A DNA stretch of 8,636 nt, from the NCBI GenBank assembly GCA_013003675.1, contig JABDIP010000582.1, forward strand, positions 1 through 8,636, written 5' to 3'. This document shows positions 5,695 to 8,636 of this stretch, one piece after another. Within the stretch, counting starts at the first letter, position 1, and each line of letters opens with the position of its first letter. The notes beneath the pieces are model-generated. The model worked only from the letters and a program-made list of their open reading frames with translations. It did not search any database and had not been told where the DNA came from. The translations under genes were made by a program, and so were the position numbers. Origin of the DNA: Inquilinus sp. GTDB lineage: Bacteria > Pseudomonadota > Alphaproteobacteria > DSM-16000 > Inquilinaceae.

Positions 5695-6234
5695 ATGGCG
5701 ACCCTCGACCGCGACACCGTCCCGCGACCGCCGACCCTGCACCGTTCGGCCGGCCGTTTCGACCGCTGGATCGTCGGGCCGGCCTTGCTGGTGGCGCTGG
5801 TCCTGCTGGCGGCGGGCGTCGTGCTGCCGTCGCTGACCGTGCGCACGCTGGCGGTGCTCAGCAACAGCGTGTCGATCCTCTCCGGTCTCGGCGTGTTGTG
5901 GGGGGACGACCAGTTATTCCTGTTCGCGGTGCTGCTGGTCTTCTCGGTGCTGTTCCCGACGGCGAAGCTGCTTTTCGCGCTCTGGGTCTGGTTCGCCGCC
6001 GAGGACGGCCACGCGGCTTCGGTGCGCCGGCTGGAGGGGCTGGCGAAATGGTCGATGCTCGACGTGCTGGTGATCGCCCTGATCGTGGCGGCGCTGAACC
6101 TGACGGTGATCAGCGGCGTCTTCGTCCATGCCGGGCTCTATCTGTTCACCGGCTCGGTGGTGCTGTCGAAGCTGGCCCTGTCCCGCATCGGCCGGGTGGC
6201 GCGACACGGCAATCAGCCGAGCAGCCCCTCATAG
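5695..6234 (+). CDS. Paraquat-inducible protein A (PqiA) family membrane protein, single domain
   Basis: Predicted inner-membrane protein of 179 residues with one PqiA domain. E. coli PqiA has two such domains and works with MCE proteins in envelope lipid transport. Four hydrophobic segments are visible: about 27-46, 73-99 (with the family-like FPTAKL at 87-92), 121-138 (after GLAKWSMLDV, 116-124) and 144-162 (HAGLYLFTGSVVLSKLAL). The KWSMLDV and HAGLYLF stretches are typical of the family. ATG 5695 is preferred because AGGA (5681-5684) lies 10 nt upstream. ATG 5656 in the same frame would add 13 residues and overlaps a possible -10 sequence. No pqiB, pqiC or other MCE gene is seen in the window, so its partner is not apparent. 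The 3' end overlaps the convergent glgA by 22 bp. Confidence 0.9.
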   Translation: MATLDRDTVPRPPTLHRSAGRFDRWIVGPALLVALVLLAAGVVLPSLTVRTLAVLSNSVSILSGLGVLWGDDQLFLFAVLLVFSVLFPTAKLLFALWVWFAAEDGHAASVRRLEGLAKWSMLDVLVIALIVAALNLTVISGVFVHAGLYLFTGSVVLSKLALSRIGRVARHGNQPSSPS

Positions 6235-7655
6235 AGCGCCAGGTATTCCCGGGCCGCCGCCGGCCAGCCGAAATCGCGGGTCATCGCGGTTTTCCGGACT
6301 TTCGCCCAGGCCGCCCGGTCGGCGTAGAGGCGGCAGGCGCGGCCGATGGCGGCGGCGAGCGCCCTGGGGCTGGCGGCGTCGAAGACGAAGCCGGTGGCGG
6401 TGCCGCGGCGCTGGGCGGCGGCGGTTGCGTCGACCACCGTGTCGGCCAGGCCGCCGGCGCGGCGGACCAGCGGCAGGGCGCCGTAGCGCAGGGCGTAGAG
6501 CTGGGTGAGGCCGCAGGGCTCGGAGCGCGACGGCACCAGGATCACGTCGCTGCCGCCCTGGATCAGATGCGACAGCGCCTCGTCGTAACCGATGCGCACG
6601 CCCACTTCGCGCGGATGCCGCCCGGCGACGGCAGCGAAACCGCGCTCGAGATCGGCATCGCCGTTGCCAAGCAGCACGAACTGGCCGCCCTTGCGCAACA
6701 AGCCGGGCAGCGCGGCCAACGCCAGGTCAAGCCCCTTGTGCACGTTCAACCGGCTGACCACGCCGAAAACCGGGGCTTCCGGTACCGCTTCCAGGCCGAA
6801 AGCCTTTTGCAGCGCGGCTTTCGACAGTGCCTTGGGGCCGGGCGCCGCGGCATCGTAGGGCGCCGGCAGATGCGGGTCGGTGGAGGGGTCCCAAACCCCG
6901 GTATCGATGCCGTTGACGATGCCGACCAGGTCGCCGGCCCGGTGCCGCAGCAATTGGTCGAGGCCGCAGCCCTGCTCGGCGCCCTGGATCTCCCGGGCAT
7001 AGGTGCGGCTGACGGTGGAGATCCGGTCGGCGTAGGCGAGGCCGCCCTTCAGGAAGCCCAGCTTGCCGTGGAATTCCAGCCGGTCGTAGGTGAACGCCCA
7101 GGGCGGCAGCCGCAGCTCGACCAGCGTCTCACGGGGGAACAGCCCCTGATAGGCGAGGTTGTGGACGGTCAGCACGGTGCCCGGCCGCTCGCCGCCGGCC
7201 AGTTCCAGATAGGCCGGCGCCAGCCCGGCCTGCCAGTCATGGGCATGCACCACATGCGGCCGCCAGGCCGGATCCGCCCCCTGCCCGAGCCGCGCCGCGA
7301 ACCAGGACAGCGAGCCGAACCGCCGGTGGTTGTCCGGCCAGTCGCGCCCGTCGGCGTCGAGATAAGGGTTGCCGGGGCGGTCGAACAGGCTCGGGCAGTC
7401 GAGCACGTAGAGCGGCACCGGCACGCCGGCCGCCCGGCCGGCGAGCAGCCGCGCCCCGCCGCCGAACAGATCGCCCTCCCGGGCGACCGGAACCGCGCCC
7501 TCCAGCGCCCGCATCACCGCCGGATAGCCGGGCACCAGCACCCGCGTCTCGACACCGAGGCCGGCCAGCGCCCCCGGCAGCGCGCCGAGCACGTCGGCGA
7601 GCCCGCCGGTCTTGACCAGCGGGTAGAGTTCGGCGGCGACGTGGAGGACCCGCAT
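6213..7655 (-). CDS. glgA: Glycogen synthase (ADP-glucose type, GT5)
   Basis: Transfers glucose from ADP-glucose to the non-reducing end of an alpha-1,4-glucan, in the cytosol. The protein has 480 residues, normal for bacterial GlgA (E. coli 477). It has the N-terminal ADP-glucose binding motif KTGGLADV (K15), HAHDW (137-141), TVHNLAYQG (163-171), STVSRTYAREI (213-223) and VNGIDTGVWDP (248-258). VVSRLNVHKGLDL (299-311) carries the Arg and Lys equivalent to E. coli R300 and K305; HKG replaces the more common QKG. The catalytic-loop motif SRSEPCGLTQLYALRYG carries E379, equivalent to E. coli E377. All key residues expected for activity are present. The ATG lies 10 bp after the glgC stop, with AGGA overlapping that stop, so the two are co-transcribed and probably translationally coupled. 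Its 3' end overlaps the PqiA-like gene on the other strand. Confidence 0.97.
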   Translation of the reverse strand: MRVLHVAAELYPLVKTGGLADVLGALPGALAGLGVETRVLVPGYPAVMRALEGAVPVAREGDLFGGGARLLAGRAAGVPVPLYVLDCPSLFDRPGNPYLDADGRDWPDNHRRFGSLSWFAARLGQGADPAWRPHVVHAHDWQAGLAPAYLELAGGERPGTVLTVHNLAYQGLFPRETLVELRLPPWAFTYDRLEFHGKLGFLKGGLAYADRISTVSRTYAREIQGAEQGCGLDQLLRHRAGDLVGIVNGIDTGVWDPSTDPHLPAPYDAAAPGPKALSKAALQKAFGLEAVPEAPVFGVVSRLNVHKGLDLALAALPGLLRKGGQFVLLGNGDADLERGFAAVAGRHPREVGVRIGYDEALSHLIQGGSDVILVPSRSEPCGLTQLYALRYGALPLVRRAGGLADTVVDATAAAQRRGTATGFVFDAASPRALAAAIGRACRLYADRAAWAKVRKTAMTRDFGWPAAAREYLALYEGLLG

Positions 7656-7663
7656 CGAGGCCG

Positions 7664-7667
7664 TCCT
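7664..7667 (-). promoter_or_regulatory. glgA ribosome binding site overlapping the glgC stop
   Basis: On the minus strand AGGA begins inside the TAG stop of glgC and is followed after 8 nt by the glgA ATG (7655). Ribosomes ending glgC would arrive at this site, which favours coupled production of the two enzymes. Confidence 0.65.
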
Positions 7668-8636
7668 AGTCGGCGTCTGCCAACGCCTCCAGCATCGGCC
7701 GGGTGATCAGGGTGACGCCCTTCTCGGTGCGGTGGAAGCGGCGGGCGTCGGCCTCGGCATCCTCGCCGACCACCAGCCCCTCGGGAATGTCGCAGCCGCG
7801 ATCGATCACCACCTTGGTCAGCCGGGCATTGCGGCCGATGTCGCATTCCGGCAGCACGACCGCCTCGTTGAGCTCGGCATAGGAATTGACCCGGACCTGG
7901 GAGAACAGCAGCGAGCGCCGCACGGTCGCGCCGGAGACGACGCAGCCGCCCGAGACCAGGCTGTTCAACGCCATCCCGCGCCGGCCCTCCTCGTCGAAGA
8001 CGAACTTCGCCGGCGGCAGCTGCGCCTGGTAGGTGTGGATCGGCCAATTGTCGTCGTAGAGATCGAGGGCCGGGGTCACGCTGGTCAGGTCGAGATTGGC
8101 CTCCCAATAGGCGTCGATGGTGCCGACGTCGCGCCAATAGGCCTCGTCCTGCCCTTCGCCGAAGATCGCGCTGCGGTGGAGCGGATGCGCCATCACCGCC
8201 GCCCGCGAGACCAGATAGGGGATGATGTCGCGGCCGAAATCATGCGCCGTCAGGGCGTCGGCGGCGTCGCGATGGAGCTGTTCGTAGAGGAAGGCGGCGT
8301 TGAAGATGTAGATGCCCATGCTGGCCAGGGCGATGTCGGGCTTGCCCGGAATGGCCGGCGGGTCGGCGGGCTTTTCAAGGAAGCCGGTGACCCGCCAGTC
8401 GTCGTCGACCGCGATCACGCCGAAGGCGACGGCGTCCATCCGCGGCACCTCCAGGCAGCCGACGGTGACGTCGGCGCCACGGGCGACGTGGTCCTCCAGC
8501 ATCGCCGCATAGTCCTGCTTGTAGATGTGGTCGCCGGCCAGGACGAGCACGTATTCCGGCCCTTCCGCCTCGAGGATGTCGAGGTTCTGCCAGACCGCGT
8601 CGGCGGTGCCGCGGTACCACATGCTCTCCTCGATGC
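7666..8636 (-). CDS. glgC: Glucose-1-phosphate adenylyltransferase (5' end cut by window edge)
   Basis: Makes ADP-glucose and pyrophosphate from ATP and glucose-1-phosphate, the committed and usually allosterically controlled step of bacterial glycogen synthesis. 322 C-terminal residues are visible, opening with IEESMWYRGTADAVWQN, the family's conserved stretch around E. coli Y114. About 100 N-terminal residues, with the nucleotide-binding loop and start codon, lie past the right edge; the ATG at 8622 is internal. Visible motifs are AGDHIYKQDY (aspartate of the D142 region), AFGVIAVD, FLEKPADPP (lysine equivalent to K195 of the glucose-1-phosphate site), SMGIYIFN, YWRDVGTIDAYWEANLDL and NWPIHTYQAQLPPAKFV. 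The C-terminal left-handed beta-helix part follows (LNSLVSGGCVVSGATVRRSLLFSQVRVNS, VVIDRGCDIPEGLVVGED). It ends normally with LEALADAD. It is the first gene of the glgC-glgA pair within this window. Confidence 0.97.
   Translation of the reverse strand, partial: IEESMWYRGTADAVWQNLDILEAEGPEYVLVLAGDHIYKQDYAAMLEDHVARGADVTVGCLEVPRMDAVAFGVIAVDDDWRVTGFLEKPADPPAIPGKPDIALASMGIYIFNAAFLYEQLHRDAADALTAHDFGRDIIPYLVSRAAVMAHPLHRSAIFGEGQDEAYWRDVGTIDAYWEANLDLTSVTPALDLYDDNWPIHTYQAQLPPAKFVFDEEGRRGMALNSLVSGGCVVSGATVRRSLLFSQVRVNSYAELNEAVVLPECDIGRNARLTKVVIDRGCDIPEGLVVGEDAEADARRFHRTEKGVTLITRPMLEALADAD

Noticed and set aside
5898..7706. 602-codon plus-strand frame over glgA
   Set aside because: Antisense to a complete GlgA with all catalytic residues; no domain is visible.

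Overview
This is a GC-rich window (roughly 70% G+C by eye) with dense gene packing, strong third-position GC and long antisense shadow frames. The protein types, including a DinG-like helicase with an alphaproteobacterial-looking N-terminal extension, a single-domain PqiA-like protein and a glgC-glgA pair, suggest an alphaproteobacterium, possibly Rhodospirillales. That assignment is inference from gene style only. I see no rRNA, tRNA, CRISPR array, insertion sequence or phage gene.

Layout. (1) 1-1436, minus strand: lysS, a class II lysyl-tRNA synthetase whose last residues run off the left edge. (2) 1591-4341, plus strand: a 916-residue DinG/XPD-type iron-sulfur helicase, divergent from lysS across a 154-bp gap that holds promoter-like -10 elements for both. 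(3) 4336-4880, minus strand: a two-gene unit of a small exported protein with two Cys in the mature part and a 62-residue cytosolic protein. The two are joined by a TGATG overlap and run tail-to-tail into the helicase gene. (4) 4881-5061: a divergent regulatory region with a perfect TGTGA-N6-TCACA (CRP-type) operator. (5) 5062-5595, plus strand: an exported Sel1-repeat protein, followed by a terminator-like T-run and an AT-rich inverted repeat. (6) 5695-6234, plus strand: a four-helix PqiA-family membrane protein. (7) 6213-8636, minus strand: glgC (5' end outside the window) and glgA, the ADP-glucose route to glycogen, closely coupled. glgA overlaps the PqiA-like gene tail-to-tail by 22 bp.

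How they work together. Only glgC and glgA form a clear pathway: glucose-1-phosphate plus ATP gives ADP-glucose, which is then used to extend the alpha-1,4-glucan. The exported small protein and the Sel1 protein share a divergent control region, so they may be co-regulated by a CRP/FNR-family protein. The rest looks like housekeeping (translation, DNA repair, envelope). I do not see a convincing new multi-gene system. The most worthwhile leads are the CRP-type operator between two envelope genes, the apparent leaderless start of the helicase, and the uncharacterised two-gene unit.
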